64,000 nucleotides of DNA, taken from NCBI RefSeq assembly GCF_023375815.1, contig NZ_CP067412.1, positions 5,084,001 to 5,148,000 of the forward strand, written 5' to 3'. Below are positions 1 to 11,279 of this stretch, piece after piece. The notes beneath the pieces were generated by a model that did no database searches, was not told the DNA's origin, and was given only the letters and a program-made list of their open reading frames with translations. Both the position numbers and the translations under genes were made by a program. The stretch comes from Pseudomonas sp. HS6 (GTDB taxonomy: Bacteria > Pseudomonadota > Gammaproteobacteria > Pseudomonadales > Pseudomonadaceae). Numbering within the stretch: the stretch's first letter is position 1; the number at the start of each line of letters is the position of its first letter.

Positions 1-8
1 ACGTTCTC

Positions 9-1406
9 CTAGGCTTCGCACGCAGTCTGCGCCGGGTTGTTCACCAGGCGCTCAAGAGTGGTGCGATCCATTAATTCGGTGTCCAGTTTGATGTAGATCG
101 CCGCTTCATCAGCGACTATGACTGCATCAGTTACCCCTACGAGGGCCTTGAGGCGCTCGACCAGACCCGCTTCGCGGATCGCTTCGGGCGACAACGGCAG
201 GCGCAGGCTCGTCACGTAGGGAGGTTCGCGCATGGTAACAGCAAAGGCCAGCCAAAGTGCAGCCAGCCCGGCACATCCGAGGAACACAACCGACAGACCG
301 CCATGCTGGAACATCCAGCCGCCGAGAATCCCGCCGAGCGCAGAACCGAGGAACTGGCTGGTGGAGTACACGCCCATGGCCGTGCCTTTGCCACCTGCCG
401 GTGAAACCTTGCTGATCAGCGACGGCAGCGAGGCTTCCAGCAGATTGAACGCGGTGAAGAACACCACCGTACCGATCACCAGAGCCCGCAAGCTGTCACC
501 GAACTGCCAGAAGAATAGCTCAGTGAGCATCAGCGTCATGACGGCGCCGAGCAAAACTCGTTTCATTTTGCGTTTTTTCTCGCCGTAGATAATGAACGGG
601 ATCATGGCGAAAAAAGAGATCAGCAAGGCTGTGAGGTAGACCCACCAGTGCTGCTCCTTGGGCAGCCCGGCTTTTTCGACCAGGGCCAGGGGCAGCGCGA
701 CGAAGCTCGACATCAACATCGCATGTAACACAAAGATGCCCAGATCCAGGCGCAGCAGGTCCGGGTGCTTGAGCGTCGGCATCAACGCCTGACGCGCCAC
801 GCCGGACTCACGATGGCTCAGCGGCCCGGTGGACTTCGGCACCATGAACATCACGATCACGATCCCGACCAGTGCCATCCCGCCGGTGGCCAGGAACAAG
901 CCGGACAGACCAAATGCGCGGGTCAGCAACGGGCCGACCACCATGGCCACGGCGAACGACAGGCCGATGGTCATGCCGATCATGGCCATCGCTTTGGTGC
1001 GGTGCTGTTCGCGAGTCAGGTCGGACAGCAACGCCATGACTGCCGCGGAAATTGCGCCGGCGCCCTGCAGGATCCGGCCGGCAATCACGCCCCAGATCGA
1101 ATCGGCCTGAGCCGCCAGCACACTGCCGAGGGCGAAGACGATCAGCCCCAGGTAAATTACCGGACGGCGGCCGATGCGGTCGGAAATGATCCCGAACGGA
1201 ATCTGGAAAATCGCCTGGGTCAGGCCGTAAGCGCCAATCGCCAACCCGATGAGGGCCGGGGTCGCTCCCGCCAGATCCATGCCATAGGTTGCCAGTACCG
1301 GCAGCACCATGAACATGCCAAGCATACGGAAGGCGAACACCAGGGCCAGACCGCTCGCTGCGCGGGTCTCGCTGCCACTCATGCGTTCGCTGTGGGGATC
1401 GTGCAT
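9..1406 (-). CDS. MFS transporter, DHA1 family, YajR-like
   Basis: A 465-residue major facilitator. The N-terminal half shows the family A motif (SDRIGRRP, about residues 75-82) and about twelve hydrophobic segments follow. After the last membrane segment (about residue 390) there is a soluble tail of roughly 70 residues (LVERLKALVGVTDAVIV...), resembling the ferredoxin-like cytosolic domain of E. coli YajR; this comparison is from memory. It is divergent from uvrA with a 191-bp spacer, as PA4233/PA4234 are in P. aeruginosa. Substrate unknown; probably a proton-coupled exporter in the inner membrane. The stop codon lies 8 bp from the window edge; ssb would be expected next but is outside. Confidence 0.85.
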   Translation of the reverse strand: MHDPHSERMSGSETRAASGLALVFAFRMLGMFMVLPVLATYGMDLAGATPALIGLAIGAYGLTQAIFQIPFGIISDRIGRRPVIYLGLIVFALGSVLAAQADSIWGVIAGRILQGAGAISAAVMALLSDLTREQHRTKAMAMIGMTIGLSFAVAMVVGPLLTRAFGLSGLFLATGGMALVGIVIVMFMVPKSTGPLSHRESGVARQALMPTLKHPDLLRLDLGIFVLHAMLMSSFVALPLALVEKAGLPKEQHWWVYLTALLISFFAMIPFIIYGEKKRKMKRVLLGAVMTLMLTELFFWQFGDSLRALVIGTVVFFTAFNLLEASLPSLISKVSPAGGKGTAMGVYSTSQFLGSALGGILGGWMFQHGGLSVVFLGCAGLAALWLAFAVTMREPPYVTSLRLPLSPEAIREAGLVERLKALVGVTDAVIVADEAAIYIKLDTELMDRTTLERLVNNPAQTACEA

Positions 1407-1597
1407 GGAAAAACCTCGTGTGAACCGGCGGCGATTCTACCAGTCCCATCGAAAGACGGGGTATATCGCGACGCTTTGCCGCGTACAGATGAAACTCTCT
1501 TCATGTAAGGCAAAAAACCCTTTATTTGATAGTGTGCATCCATCCAGTATTTGGCCGTATACTCCTGTGTTTTCGACGCCCGCCGAGCGAGGCCACT

Positions 1598-4432
1598 TTG
1601 GACAAGATCCTGATACGTGGGGCCCGTACCCACAACCTGAAGAACATCGACCTGACCCTGCCACGGGACAAACTGATCGTCATCACCGGCCTGTCCGGAT
1701 CCGGCAAGTCGTCCCTGGCCTTCGACACGCTGTACGCCGAAGGTCAGCGCCGCTATGTCGAATCTCTGTCGGCCTATGCCCGGCAGTTCCTGTCGATGAT
1801 GGAAAAACCCGACGTCGACACCATCGAAGGTCTGTCGCCGGCCATCTCCATCGAACAGAAGTCGACCTCGCACAACCCACGCTCCACGGTCGGCACCATC
1901 ACCGAAATCTACGACTACCTGCGTCTGCTCTACGCACGCGTCGGTACGCCGCGTTGCCCGGATCACGACATTCCGCTGGAAGCCCAGACTGTCAGCCAGA
2001 TGGTCGATCTGGTGCTGGCACAACCGGAAGGCAGCAAACTGATGCTGCTGGCGCCGGTGATCCGCGAGCGCAAGGGCGAGCACTTGTCGGTGTTCGAAGA
2101 ACTGCGCGCTCAGGGCTTCGTCCGGGCCCGCGTCAACGGCCGGCTCTGCGAGCTGGACGAACTGCCGAAACTGGATAAACAGAAGAAGCATACGATTGAA
2201 GTCGTGGTCGACCGCTTCAAGGTACGCGCCGACATGCAACAGCGTCTGGCCGAGTCCTTCGAGACCGCGCTGAAACTGGCGGATGGCATCGCGCTGGTGG
2301 CGCCGATGGATGACGAGCCGGGCGAAGAGATGATCTTCTCCGCGCGCTTCGCCTGTCCGATCTGCGGCCATGCGATCAGCGAACTGGAACCGAAGCTGTT
2401 TTCCTTCAACAACCCGGCCGGCGCCTGCCCGACCTGTGACGGTCTGGGCGTGAAGCAGTTTTTCGACATCAAGCGCCTGGTCAACGGTGAGCTAACCCTG
2501 GCCGAAGGTGCGATACGCGGATGGGACAGACGCAACGTCTATTACTTCCAGATGCTCGGCTCACTGGCCGCGCATTACGGCTTCAGTCTGGAGCAACCGT
2601 TCAACGAGCTGCCGGCCGATCAGCAGAAACACATCCTGCACGGCAGCGGCTCGCAGAACGTCGATTTCAAATACCTCAACGACCGGGGCGACATCGTCAA
2701 ACGCTCGCACCCGTTCGAAGGCATCGTCCCGAACCTCGAGCGTCGCTACCGCGAGACCGAATCGGCCAGTGTCCGTGAAGAACTGGCGAAGTTCCTCAGC
2801 ACCCAGTCGTGCCCGGATTGTCGTGGCACTCGCCTGCGTCGCGAAGCGCGGCACGTCTGGGTTGGCGAGAAAACCCTGCCGGCGGTGACCAACCTGCCGA
2901 TCGGCGATGCCTGCGACTACTTCGGCGAGCTGAAGATGACTGGCCGGCGCGGTGAAATCGCCGACAAGATTCTCAAGGAAATTCGCGAGCGCCTGCAGTT
3001 TCTGGTCAACGTGGGGCTGGATTACCTGTCGCTGGATCGCAGCGCCGATACGCTGTCCGGCGGCGAGGCACAGCGGATCCGTCTGGCCAGCCAGATCGGG
3101 GCCGGCCTGGTCGGGGTTCTGTACATCCTCGACGAGCCGTCCATCGGTTTGCACCAACGCGACAATGATCGCCTGCTTGGCACCCTCAAGCACCTGCGCG
3201 ACATCGGCAACACGGTGATCGTGGTCGAACACGACGAAGACGCGATCCGACTGGCTGACTACGTAGTGGATATCGGCCCGGGCGCCGGGGTTCATGGTGG
3301 GCAGATTGTCGCCGAAGGCACGCCGGCCGAAGTCATGGCGCACCCGGACTCGCTGACTGGCAAATACCTGTCGGGCCGGGTCAAGATCGAAGTGCCGGCC
3401 AAGCGCACGCCGCGTAACAAAAAACAGGTGCTGTCGCTCAAGGGCGCGCGGGGCAACAACCTGCGCAACGTCGACCTGGAGATCCCGATCGGCCTGCTGA
3501 CGTGTGTGACCGGAGTTTCCGGCTCGGGCAAATCGACACTGATCAACAACACGCTGTTCCCGCTGAGCGCCACGGCACTCAATGGCGCGACCACACTGGA
3601 AGCGGCAGCCCATGACAGCATCAAGGGGCTGGAGCATCTGGACAAGGTCGTCGATATCGACCAGAGCCCGATCGGTCGTACACCGCGCTCCAACCCGGCG
3701 ACCTACACCGGCCTGTTCACGCCGATCCGCGAACTGTTCGCCGGCGTGCCCGAGTCCCGTTCCCGTGGTTATGGTCCGGGGCGTTTCTCCTTCAACGTCA
3801 AGGGCGGTCGTTGCGAGGCTTGCCAGGGCGACGGCCTGATCAAGGTGGAAATGCACTTCCTGCCAGACATCTACGTCCCTTGCGATGTGTGCAAGAGCAA
3901 GCGCTACAACCGCGAAACCCTGGAGATCAAATACAAGGGCAAGAGCATCCACGAAACCCTCGAAATGACCATTGAGGAAGCGCGGGAGTTCTTCGACGCG
4001 GTGCCCGCGCTCGCGCGCAAGCTGCAAACGCTGATGGATGTGGGCCTGTCCTACATCAAGCTCGGGCAGTCGGCGACCACACTGTCCGGCGGTGAGGCGC
4101 AGCGGGTCAAGTTGTCTCGCGAGCTGTCCAAGCGCGATACCGGCAAGACCCTGTACATCCTCGATGAGCCGACCACCGGCCTGCACTTCGCGGATATCCA
4201 GCAACTGCTCGATGTGCTGCATCGACTGCGCGACCACGGCAACACCGTGGTGGTGATCGAACACAACCTCGACGTGATCAAGACCGCCGACTGGCTGGTG
4301 GATCTCGGCCCCGAGGGCGGTTCGAAAGGTGGGCAGATCATTGCCACCGGCACGCCGGAGGAAGTGGCCGAGATGAAGCAATCTCACACCGGCCACTACC
4401 TCAAGCCGCTGCTGATCCGCGATCGAGCCTGA
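1598..4432 (+). CDS. uvrA: Excinuclease ABC subunit A
   Basis: UvrA, the damage-recognition ATPase of nucleotide excision repair. 944 residues from a TTG start, preceded by GAGG at 1589-1592 (5-nt spacing). The open frame continues upstream to 1526, but conserved UvrA sequence ([13 protein letters not shown]) begins only at this TTG. Visible: first Walker [10 protein letters not shown] (residues 31-39), second Walker [10 protein letters not shown], two ABC signatures LSGGEAQR, and two CxxC-type zinc modules (CPICG...CPTCDG and CEACQGDG...[10 protein letters not shown]). No canonical CTG-N10-CAG LexA site is visible in the spacer before it, so SOS control is not evident from sequence. Confidence 0.97.
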   Translation: MDKILIRGARTHNLKNIDLTLPRDKLIVITGLSGSGKSSLAFDTLYAEGQRRYVESLSAYARQFLSMMEKPDVDTIEGLSPAISIEQKSTSHNPRSTVGTITEIYDYLRLLYARVGTPRCPDHDIPLEAQTVSQMVDLVLAQPEGSKLMLLAPVIRERKGEHLSVFEELRAQGFVRARVNGRLCELDELPKLDKQKKHTIEVVVDRFKVRADMQQRLAESFETALKLADGIALVAPMDDEPGEEMIFSARFACPICGHAISELEPKLFSFNNPAGACPTCDGLGVKQFFDIKRLVNGELTLAEGAIRGWDRRNVYYFQMLGSLAAHYGFSLEQPFNELPADQQKHILHGSGSQNVDFKYLNDRGDIVKRSHPFEGIVPNLERRYRETESASVREELAKFLSTQSCPDCRGTRLRREARHVWVGEKTLPAVTNLPIGDACDYFGELKMTGRRGEIADKILKEIRERLQFLVNVGLDYLSLDRSADTLSGGEAQRIRLASQIGAGLVGVLYILDEPSIGLHQRDNDRLLGTLKHLRDIGNTVIVVEHDEDAIRLADYVVDIGPGAGVHGGQIVAEGTPAEVMAHPDSLTGKYLSGRVKIEVPAKRTPRNKKQVLSLKGARGNNLRNVDLEIPIGLLTCVTGVSGSGKSTLINNTLFPLSATALNGATTLEAAAHDSIKGLEHLDKVVDIDQSPIGRTPRSNPATYTGLFTPIRELFAGVPESRSRGYGPGRFSFNVKGGRCEACQGDGLIKVEMHFLPDIYVPCDVCKSKRYNRETLEIKYKGKSIHETLEMTIEEAREFFDAVPALARKLQTLMDVGLSYIKLGQSATTLSGGEAQRVKLSRELSKRDTGKTLYILDEPTTGLHFADIQQLLDVLHRLRDHGNTVVVIEHNLDVIKTADWLVDLGPEGGSKGGQIIATGTPEEVAEMKQSHTGHYLKPLLIRDRA

Positions 4433-4447
4433 TTGCCGGGCATGAAA

Positions 4448-4484
4448 AAGCCCCTGTCACTTCACCAGTGGCAGGGGCTTTTTT
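4448..4484. terminator. Bidirectional Rho-independent terminator (uvrA / ftnA)
   Basis: Stem AAGCCCCTGTCACT (4448-4461) pairs with AGTGGCAGGGGCTT (4467-4480) around a 5-nt loop, followed by a T run. An A run on the other side lets it serve the convergent ferritin gene as well. Confidence 0.9.
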
Positions 4485-4497
4485 GTATTGGCTGCAA

Positions 4498-4965
4498 TCA
4501 GGATGTGTGGGATTGCAGATAGTTCTGAATGCCGATCAGCTTGATCAGGCCCAACTGCTTCTCAAGCCAGTAGGTGTGGTCTTCTTCGGTATCGTGCAAC
4601 TGAAGCTTGAGAATATCGCGGCTTACATAGTCGCCATTCTTTTCGCACAGCTCAATGCCTTTACACAGCGCGGCACGCACCTTGTATTCAAGGCGCAGAT
4701 CCGCTTCGAGCATGGTTTCCACTGTGGTGCCAACGTCCAGATCATCCGGACGCATACGCGGTGTGCCTTCCAGCATCAGAATGCGGCGCATCAAAGCGTC
4801 AGCATGACCGGCTTCTTCTTCCATCTCGTGGTTGATTCGTTCGTAGAGCTTGGTGAATCCCCAGTCCTCATACATCCGCGAGTGAACGAAATATTGGTCA
4901 CGCGCGGCCAGTTCGCCGGTCAGCAACGTGTTGAGGTAATCGATAACGTCTGGGTGGCCTTGCAT
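4498..4965 (-). CDS. ftnA: Bacterial ferritin / bacterioferritin (non-heme type)
   Basis: A 155-residue iron-storage protein of the bacterioferritin family that oxidises Fe(II) and stores the mineral in a 24-mer. Ferroxidase ligands are at the expected places (E18, E51, H54). Residue 52, the heme-ligating Met in classical Bfr, is Ala (E51-A52-G53-H54), so heme binding is not expected. It corresponds in position to the P. aeruginosa gene first called bfrA and later ftnA, next to katA. The frame is open 24 codons upstream; the start was placed at MQGHPDV, preceded by a GGGAG. It shares its terminator with uvrA. Confidence 0.9.
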   Translation of the reverse strand: MQGHPDVIDYLNTLLTGELAARDQYFVHSRMYEDWGFTKLYERINHEMEEEAGHADALMRRILMLEGTPRMRPDDLDVGTTVETMLEADLRLEYKVRAALCKGIELCEKNGDYVSRDILKLQLHDTEEDHTYWLEKQLGLIKLIGIQNYLQSHTS

Positions 4966-5080
4966 CGCCCTACATCTCCCTTCTTGAAAGACTGTAGTTT
5001 GAACCAACCTGACTGCGAGGTCACTCACTTCGCGCAATAAAAGCGAAGATATTCTGAGAAAAGAAGGTTAAATAACGCAA

Positions 5081-5103
5081 AAACCGCCCTAATGAGGGCG
5101 GTT
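5081..5103 (-). terminator. Terminator of katA
   Basis: Stem AACCGCCCT (5082-5090) and AGGGCGGTT (5095-5103) with a 4-nt loop; on the minus strand it is followed by a short T run just after the katA stop. Confidence 0.85.
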
Positions 5104-5114
5104 CTGCTTCTCGT

Positions 5115-6569
5115 TTAGACTTCGTTAAGCTGTACGTTGAGCAGCTTTGCGATTGCTTCTCCATACGCCGGGTCGGCCTTGTAGAAATGCTGCAACTGGC
5201 GGTCGACGACATCACTCGAAACACCCGCCATCGCACCAGCAATGTTGCTGACCAGCAGCGCTTTCTGTTCGTCGCTCATCAAACGGAACAGCGCACCGGC
5301 ATGGCTGTAGTAGTCGGTGTCTTCGCGGTGATCGTAGCGATCAGCCGCGCCACTCAAGGCCAGCGCAGGCTCAGCGTAATGCGGCGCCTGCTTTGGCGAC
5401 TCTACGTAGCTGTTCGGCTCGTAGTTAGGCGTCGCACCACCGTTGCTGCCAAAAGCCATCGAACCATCACGCTGGTAGGTATTCACTGGACTGCGTGGGG
5501 CGTTCACTGGCAGTTGCTGGTGATTGGTGCCTACGCGATAGCGATGCGCATCGGCGTAGGCAAACACGCGACCTTGCAGCATGCGATCCGGCGAAAGACC
5601 AACACCCGGTACCATATTGCTCGGGCCGAATGCAGCTTGCTCGACTTCGGCGAAGTAGTTCAGCGGGTTGCGATTCAACTCCAGCTCACCGACTTCGATC
5701 AAAGGGAACTCCTTCTGCGACCAGGTCTTGGTCACGTCGAACGGGTTCTCGTAATGCGCCGCTGCCTGGGCTTCGGTCATGATTTGGATGCACACGCTCC
5801 ATTTCGGGAAGTCGCCGCGCTCAATGGCCTCGAACAGATCACGTTGCGCGTAATCAGGATCGGTACCTGCCAGGCGTGCCGCATCTGCCGGCGCAAGGTT
5901 CTTGATCCCTTGCTTGGTTTTGTAGTGCCACTTCACCCAATGACGCTCGCCTTGCGCACTGATCAAGCTATAGGTGTGACTGCCGAAGCCGTGCATGTGG
6001 CGGTAGCCGTCAGGAATACCCCGGTCAGAAAACAGAATGGTGACCTGGTGCAGTGCCTCAGGCGAGTGCGACCAGAAATCCCACATCATCTGCGCACTTT
6101 TCAGATTGCTCTGCGGCAGGCGTTTCTGGGTGTGGATAAAGTCGGGGAATTTCAGCGGATCGCGAATAAAGAACACTGGCGTGTTGTTGCCGACGATGTC
6201 CCAGTTGCCTTCTTCGGTGTAGAACTTCAGGGCGAAACCACGAGGATCGCGTTCGGTGTCAGCCGATCCGCGCTCACCACCTACTGTGGAGAATCGCAGG
6301 AAAGTCGGCGTTTGCTTGCCCACGGCCGAGAACAACTTGGCGCTCGTGTACTGCGTGATATCGCGGGTGACAGTGAAAGTACCGTAGGCGCCCGAACCCT
6401 TGGCATGTACACGGCGTTCAGGAATGTTTTCACGGTTGAAGTGAGCAAGCTTCTCGATCAGGTGAAAGTCTTCGAGCAGCAAGGGACCACGTGGCCCGGC
6501 GGAGCGGGAGTTCTGGTTATCGGCGACTGGAGCGCCGCTGGCAGTCGTAAGCGTCTTGTTCTGGCTCAT
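5115..6569 (-). CDS. katA: Catalase, small-subunit monofunctional heme type
   Basis: A 484-residue catalase converting H2O2 to water and oxygen. The catalytic His is at about residue 55 ([12 protein letters not shown]), the distal-pocket Asn at about 128 ([11 protein letters not shown]), and the proximal heme Tyr at about 338 (RVFAY). The length and lack of a C-terminal flavodoxin-like domain match small-subunit catalases such as P. aeruginosa KatA. ftnA lies downstream on the same strand, but a terminator separates them. In P. aeruginosa FtnA is reported to supply iron to KatA, so the adjacency is probably functional. The upstream region (6570-6720) is AT-rich and contains ATAG-A7-CTAA at 6674-6688, a partial match to an OxyR half-site. 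Confidence 0.95.
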   Translation of the reverse strand: MSQNKTLTTASGAPVADNQNSRSAGPRGPLLLEDFHLIEKLAHFNRENIPERRVHAKGSGAYGTFTVTRDITQYTSAKLFSAVGKQTPTFLRFSTVGGERGSADTERDPRGFALKFYTEEGNWDIVGNNTPVFFIRDPLKFPDFIHTQKRLPQSNLKSAQMMWDFWSHSPEALHQVTILFSDRGIPDGYRHMHGFGSHTYSLISAQGERHWVKWHYKTKQGIKNLAPADAARLAGTDPDYAQRDLFEAIERGDFPKWSVCIQIMTEAQAAAHYENPFDVTKTWSQKEFPLIEVGELELNRNPLNYFAEVEQAAFGPSNMVPGVGLSPDRMLQGRVFAYADAHRYRVGTNHQQLPVNAPRSPVNTYQRDGSMAFGSNGGATPNYEPNSYVESPKQAPHYAEPALALSGAADRYDHREDTDYYSHAGALFRLMSDEQKALLVSNIAGAMAGVSSDVVDRQLQHFYKADPAYGEAIAKLLNVQLNEV

Positions 6570-6766
6570 GCGATCTTCTTCCTCTGTCAGTCTTGAACTG
6601 CCGGCTAATCGGCTTGTTGGGGAGTATCGATCATCAACATGACAGCCACAAATTCATTAAGTTATGGTCATCAATAGAAAAAAACTAACGATAAATCCCC
6701 GCACATAGTGCAGACCCAGACAGGGTAGAAGCTTGTACGAACCGCGCGTTTCTTGCAGGCACAAAA

Positions 6767-6787
6767 AACCGGGCACTAGGCCCGGTT
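6767..6787 (-). terminator. Terminator of the alpha operon (after rplQ)
   Basis: Stem AACCGGGC (6767-6774) / GCCCGGTT (6780-6787), loop ACTAG, followed on the minus strand by a T run (plus-strand AAAAAA at 6763-6768). Confidence 0.9.
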
Positions 6788-6807
6788 CTTTGTTTCAGAC
6801 TGACGTC

Positions 6808-7194
6808 TTACTCAGCGGATACAGCTTCACCGCCGACAGCACGATCAACCAGTTCGACGTACGCCATAGGCGCGTTGTCGCCAGCGCGGAAACCGCACTT
6901 GAGGATGCGCAGGTAGCCACCCTCACGGGTAGCGTAACGCTTGCCCAGGTCGTTGAAGAGCTTACCAACGATAGCTTTCGAACGAGTACGGTCGAAAGCC
7001 AGACGACGGTTAGCAACGCTGTCTGTCTTAGCCAGAGTGATCAGCGGCTCGGCAACGCGGCGCAGTTCTTTGGCTTTTGGCAGAGTAGTTTTGATCAGCT
7101 CGTGCTCGAACAGCGACACCGCCATGTTTTGGAACATGGCCTTGCGGTGCGAGCTGGTGCGGCTCAGGTGACGACCACTTTTACGATGACGCAT
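6808..7194 (-). CDS. rplQ: 50S ribosomal protein L17
   Basis: A 128-residue L17 of the large subunit, near the exit tunnel. The basic N-terminus ([20 protein letters not shown]) is the family signature. Last gene of the alpha operon (rpsM-rpsK-rpsD-rpoA-rplQ), 42 bp after rpoA and followed by a strong terminator. Length and start agree with the family; nothing unusual was seen. Confidence 0.97.
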   Translation of the reverse strand: MRHRKSGRHLSRTSSHRKAMFQNMAVSLFEHELIKTTLPKAKELRRVAEPLITLAKTDSVANRRLAFDRTRSKAIVGKLFNDLGKRYATREGGYLRILKCGFRAGDNAPMAYVELVDRAVGGEAVSAE

Positions 7195-7236
7195 GGTTCA
7201 TTCCTTACCAAACACAACGTTCGGTGATTACGACGA

Positions 7237-8238
7237 TCAGGCAGTCGCCTTGTCGTCCTTCTTAAGACTTGCAGGCGGCCAGTTGTCGAGGCGCATGCCG
7301 AGGGACAGACCGCGGGAGGCCAGAACGTCCTTGATTTCAGTCAAGGATTTCTTGCCCAGGTTCGGAGTCTTCAACAGCTCTACTTCGGTGCGCTGAATCA
7401 GGTCACCGATGTAGTAGATGTTTTCCGCCTTAAGGCAGTTAGCCGAACGTACAGTCAGTTCCAGATCGTCAACCGGGCGAAGCAGGATCGGATCGATCTC
7501 GTCTTCCTGCTCGACAACCACTGGCTCACTGTCACCTTTGAGGTCGACGAACGCAGCCAACTGCTGTTGCAGAATGGTTGCAGCACGACGGATAGCCTCT
7601 TCAGGATCCAGGGTACCGTTGGTTTCCAGATCAATAACCAGCTTGTCCAGGTTGGTACGCTGCTCGACACGGGCGTTTTCCACCACGTATGCGATACGGC
7701 GAACCGGGCTGAACGAAGAGTCAAGCTGCAAGCGACCGATGCTGCGACTTTCGTCTTCATCGCTCTGACGCGAGTCTGCTGGTTCATAACCACGACCACG
7801 AGCTACGGTGAGCTTCATGTTCAGGGCGCCGTTAGACGCCAGGTTAGCGATTACGTGATCGGGATTAACGATCTCGACATCATGATCCAGCTGAATATCG
7901 GCAGCGGTAACCACCCCCGAACCCTTCTTCGACAAGGTCAGCGTAACTTCGTCACGGCCGTGCAGCTTGATAGCCAGACCTTTAAGGTTCAACAGGATTT
8001 CAATTACGTCTTCCTGTACACCTTCGATGGCGCTGTACTCGTGGAGCACACCGTCAATCTCGGCCTCGACTACTGCGCAGCCGGGCATTGAGGACAACAG
8101 GATGCGGCGCAGCGCGTTGCCCAGGGTGTGGCCGAAACCACGCTCGAGAGGCTCGAGAGTGATCTTGGCGCGGGTTGGACTGACAACCTGCACATCAATA
8201 TGGCGGGGTGTCAGGAACTCATTTACCGAAATCTGCAT
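7237..8238 (-). CDS. rpoA: RNA polymerase alpha subunit
   Basis: A 333-residue alpha subunit. The N-terminal assembly domain (about 1-235) includes [24 protein letters not shown]; after a charged linker comes the C-terminal DNA/activator-binding domain, with the helix-hairpin-helix region [19 protein letters not shown] near residue 290. Preceded by rpsD (22-bp gap) and followed by rplQ, the usual bacterial arrangement that ties polymerase supply to ribosomal protein transcription. Confidence 0.98.
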   Translation of the reverse strand: MQISVNEFLTPRHIDVQVVSPTRAKITLEPLERGFGHTLGNALRRILLSSMPGCAVVEAEIDGVLHEYSAIEGVQEDVIEILLNLKGLAIKLHGRDEVTLTLSKKGSGVVTAADIQLDHDVEIVNPDHVIANLASNGALNMKLTVARGRGYEPADSRQSDEDESRSIGRLQLDSSFSPVRRIAYVVENARVEQRTNLDKLVIDLETNGTLDPEEAIRRAATILQQQLAAFVDLKGDSEPVVVEQEDEIDPILLRPVDDLELTVRSANCLKAENIYYIGDLIQRTEVELLKTPNLGKKSLTEIKDVLASRGLSLGMRLDNWPPASLKKDDKATA

Positions 8239-8260
8239 GGATGCACCTATTTTCTAGCCC

Positions 8261-8881
8261 TTACTTGGAGTAGAGCTCGACAATCAGGCTTTCGTTGATG
8301 TCGGCGGACAGATCACTGCGAGCAGGAACGTTCTTGAAAACGCCCGACTTCTTCTCAGTGTCTACTTCTACCCACTCTACGCGGCCACGTTGAGCACACA
8401 GATCGAGAGCTTGGACAATGCGAAGTTGATTTTTTGCTTTCTCGCGAACAGCGACCACGTCACCAGCACGAACCTGGTACGAAGGAACGTTTACGGTCTG
8501 ACCGTTAACGCTGATCGACTTGTGCGATACCAGCTGACGGGATTCGGCACGAGTCGAACCAAAGCCCATACGGTATACGACGTTGTCCAGACGGCATTCG
8601 AGCAGTTGCAGCAGGTTTTCACCGGTTGCACCTTTCTTGCCAGCAGCTTCTTTGTAGTAGCCGCTGAATTGACGCTCGAGAACGCCGTAGATACGACGGA
8701 CCTTCTGCTTTTCACGCAGTTGGGTGCCGTAGTCGGACTGGCGACCGCGGCGTTGGCCGTGGATACCAGGTGCTGCTTCAATGTTGCACTTCGATTCGAT
8801 CGCGCGCACGCCGCTCTTCAGGAAGAGATCGGTGCCTTCGCGACGAGCGAGTTTGCATTTTGGACCAATGTAACGAGCCAT
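8261..8881 (-). CDS. rpsD: 30S ribosomal protein S4
   Basis: A 206-residue S4, a primary 16S rRNA binder that nucleates 30S assembly. Starts [16 protein letters not shown]; the S4 RNA-binding motif lies around residues 95-160 ([15 protein letters not shown]). It lacks the full four-cysteine zinc site seen in some S4 proteins, having only C9 and C32 in the N-terminal region. In E. coli S4 represses translation of this operon; whether that holds here cannot be read from the sequence. Confidence 0.97.
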   Translation of the reverse strand: MARYIGPKCKLARREGTDLFLKSGVRAIESKCNIEAAPGIHGQRRGRQSDYGTQLREKQKVRRIYGVLERQFSGYYKEAAGKKGATGENLLQLLECRLDNVVYRMGFGSTRAESRQLVSHKSISVNGQTVNVPSYQVRAGDVVAVREKAKNQLRIVQALDLCAQRGRVEWVEVDTEKKSGVFKNVPARSDLSADINESLIVELYSK

Positions 8882-8899
8882 TCTTTACAATCTCCTGGA

Positions 8900-9289
8900 T
8901 TACACGCGGCGCTTCTTCGGCGGACGGCACCCGTTGTGCGGGATTGGCGTCACGTCGGTGATGCTGGCGATCTTGTAGCCACAGCCGTTCAAAGCGCGGA
9001 CTGCGGATTCACGACCTGGACCTGGACCCTTGACGTTCACGTCGAGGTTTTTCAGGCCGTATTCCAGCGCAGCTTGACCAGCACGTTCAGCAGCTACTTG
9101 AGCAGCGAACGGGGTGGACTTGCGGGAACCGCGGAAACCCGAACCACCGGAGGTAGCCCAGGAAAGAGCGTTACCTTGACGGTCGGTAATGGTCACGATG
9201 GTGTTGTTAAAAGAAGCATGGATGTGGGCGATGCCATCAACCACTGTCTTTTTAACTTTTTTACGAGGACGAGCAGCAGGTTTTGCCAT
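8900..9289 (-). CDS. rpsK: 30S ribosomal protein S11
   Basis: A 129-residue S11 of the platform region of 30S. The conserved core [14 protein letters not shown] and the C-terminal [12 protein letters not shown] are present in full. Sits between rpsM (30-bp gap) and rpsD (18-bp gap) in the alpha operon. Confidence 0.97.
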   Translation of the reverse strand: MAKPAARPRKKVKKTVVDGIAHIHASFNNTIVTITDRQGNALSWATSGGSGFRGSRKSTPFAAQVAAERAGQAALEYGLKNLDVNVKGPGPGRESAVRALNGCGYKIASITDVTPIPHNGCRPPKKRRV

Positions 9290-9319
9290 GATTAAATTCC
9301 TGTCGATTCGCTGGGGCGA

Positions 9320-9676
9320 TTACTTGCGGATCGGCTTACGCGGACCTTTACGGGTACGCGCGTTGGTCTTGGTACGCTGACCGCGTACTGGCAGACCACG
9401 ACGATGACGCAGACCGCGATAGCAACCGAGGTCCATCAAGCGCTTGATTTTCATGTTGATTTCGCGACGCAGGTCACCTTCAGTGGTGAACTTCGCCACT
9501 TCGCCACGCAGCTGTTCAATCTGCTCGTCGCTCAGATCCTTGATCTTTGCGGCTGGGTTTACCCCAGTCTCTGCACAAATCTTCTGTGCAGTAGTGCGAC
9601 CAACACCATAGATGTAGGTCAGCGAGATAACAGTATGCTTGTTATCTGGAATGTTAACGCCTGCAATACGGGCCAT
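9320..9676 (-). CDS. rpsM: 30S ribosomal protein S13
   Basis: A 118-residue S13, which contacts the P-site tRNA and forms bridges to 50S. N-terminus [19 protein letters not shown]; basic tail ending [12 protein letters not shown]. First gene of the alpha operon, separated from rpmJ by 130 bp that contain a stable hairpin, so the alpha operon may have its own control point here. Confidence 0.97.
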   Translation of the reverse strand: MARIAGVNIPDNKHTVISLTYIYGVGRTTAQKICAETGVNPAAKIKDLSDEQIEQLRGEVAKFTTEGDLRREINMKIKRLMDLGCYRGLRHRRGLPVRGQRTKTNARTRKGPRKPIRK

Positions 9677-9764
9677 TCAGTGGGACTCCAATTGACAGCT
9701 ACCTACGCCCCGGAAGCCAAGAAATAGGGCGCGAGATAATATCGCTGTAATAACAAATAATCAA

Positions 9765-9788
9765 CCCGGCAGCGCACTAGCTGCCGGG
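9765..9788 (-). terminator. Hairpin between rpmJ and rpsM (weak terminator or attenuator)
   Basis: Perfect 9-bp stem CCCGGCAGC (9765-9773) / GCTGCCGGG (9780-9788) with a 6-nt loop. On the minus strand it is followed by TTGATTATTTG, a poor T tract. It divides the spc genes from the alpha genes and could be a leaky terminator or a processing site. Confidence 0.55.
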
Positions 9789-9806
9789 CTTGAAGCACAA
9801 TCACAC

Positions 9807-9923
9807 TCAGCCTTGGCGCTGTTTGTGACGCGGTTCCGCGCTGCAAATTACTCGAACAACACCTTCGCGGCGAATAATCTTGCAGTTACGGCACAGCTTT
9901 TTCACCGATGCACGAACTTTCAT
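9807..9923 (-). CDS. rpmJ: 50S ribosomal protein L36
   Basis: Read directly from the sequence: 38 residues, [15 protein letters not shown] then ...[12 protein letters not shown]. It carries the full zinc ribbon (C11, C14, C27, H33), i.e. the zinc-binding form of L36. It follows secY by 27 bp and ends the spc group; start and length match the family exactly. Confidence 0.96.
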
Positions 9924-9950
9924 CACCAACTCCTCGAACCTTATGGGTAC

Positions 9951-11279
9951 TCAGCGCAACATGCCGCTGCCGTAACCCTTCAGGTTGGCTTTCTTCATCA
10001 GGGATTCGTACTGGTGCGAAACGAGGTGCGATTGTACTTGGGACATGAAGTCCATCACAACCACGACCACGATCAGCAACGAGGTCCCGCCAAGGTAGAA
10101 CGGAACGTTTGCTGCAACCACCAGGAACTGGGGCAACAGGCACACGGCCGTCATGTAAAGAGCACCGAACATGGTCAAGCGAGTCAGAACGCCATCAATG
10201 TAGCGCGCGGACTGCTCACCTGGACGGATGCCCGGAATAAAGGCACCGGACTTCTTCAGGTTTTCCGCTACGTCTTTCGGATTGAACATCAACGCCGTAT
10301 AGAAGAAGCAGAAGAAAATAATCCCTGCACTAAACAGCAGAATATTCAACGGCTGACCAGGAGCGATCGACTGCGAGATGTCCTGCAACCAGCCCATACC
10401 TTCAGACTGACCAAACCAGGCACCCAGCGAAGCCGGGAACAGCAAAATGCTGCTCGCGAAAATAGCCGGAATAACACCGGCCATGTTCACCTTCAGCGGC
10501 AAGTGGCTAGTCTGCGCAGCGAAAACCTTGCGGCCTTGCTGACGCTTGGCGTAGTGAACGGCGATACGACGCTGACCACGCTCAATGAACACCACGAAAC
10601 CGATAATCGCTACTGCCAGCAAACCGATGGCAACCAGGGCGAAGATGTTGATATCACCCTGACGCGCAGACTCGAAAGACTGCCCGATTGCTCTCGGAAG
10701 ACCGGCGACGATACCCGAAAAAATCAACATCGAGATACCGTTGCCTACACCACGCTCAGTAATCTGCTCACCCAGCCACATCATAAACATCGCACCAGCC
10801 ACAAAAGTGGATACCGCGACGAAATGGAAGCCAAAGTCACCAGTGAACGCAACGCCCTGCCCCGCCAGACCAATGGACATGCCAATGGCCTGGACGAGAG
10901 CGAGGACGACGGTGCCGTAGCGGGTGTACTGGCTGATCTTGCGACGGCCAGCTTCACCTTCCTTCTTCAACTGCTCCAGCTGCGGGCTGACGGCGGTCAT
11001 CAGTTGCATGATGATCGATGCCGAAATATACGGCATGATCCCCAGTGCAAAAATGCTCATCCGCTCCAGCGCGCCGCCGGAAAACATGTTGAACAAGCTA
11101 AGAATGGTCCCCTCATTCTGTCGAAACAGGTCCGCGAGTCGGTCCGGGTTGATACCTGGAACCGGGATGTGTGCGCCTATTCGGTAGACGATAATCGCCA
11201 GGAACAGAAAACGCAGACGAGCCCAGAGTTCAGACATACCGCCTTTGCCGAGCGCAGAGAGAGCACCTTGCTTAGCCAT
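9951..11279 (-). CDS. secY: Protein translocase subunit SecY
   Basis: A 442-residue channel subunit of the Sec translocon with ten predicted membrane helices in the inner membrane. N-terminus [22 protein letters not shown], with the plug and first-helix region following ([16 protein letters not shown]) and the conserved cytosolic loop [19 protein letters not shown] around residues 235-253. The start codon abuts the rplO stop directly, with no spacer, indicating translational coupling to the ribosomal proteins. Confidence 0.98.
   Translation of the reverse strand: MAKQGALSALGKGGMSELWARLRFLFLAIIVYRIGAHIPVPGINPDRLADLFRQNEGTILSLFNMFSGGALERMSIFALGIMPYISASIIMQLMTAVSPQLEQLKKEGEAGRRKISQYTRYGTVVLALVQAIGMSIGLAGQGVAFTGDFGFHFVAVSTFVAGAMFMMWLGEQITERGVGNGISMLIFSGIVAGLPRAIGQSFESARQGDINIFALVAIGLLAVAIIGFVVFIERGQRRIAVHYAKRQQGRKVFAAQTSHLPLKVNMAGVIPAIFASSILLFPASLGAWFGQSEGMGWLQDISQSIAPGQPLNILLFSAGIIFFCFFYTALMFNPKDVAENLKKSGAFIPGIRPGEQSARYIDGVLTRLTMFGALYMTAVCLLPQFLVVAANVPFYLGGTSLLIVVVVVMDFMSQVQSHLVSHQYESLMKKANLKGYGSGMLR

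Noticed and set aside
1526..1597. An N-terminal extension of UvrA of 24 residues
   Set aside because: Family conservation begins at the TTG at 1598, which has a well-placed GAGG; the upstream residues do not resemble UvrA.
1407..1597. A LexA (SOS) box for uvrA
   Set aside because: No CTG-N10-CAG was found in the spacer.
6570..6720. A full OxyR operator before katA
   Set aside because: Only one half-site-like ATAG-N7-CTAA was found; flanking quarter-sites at 7-bp spacing are absent.
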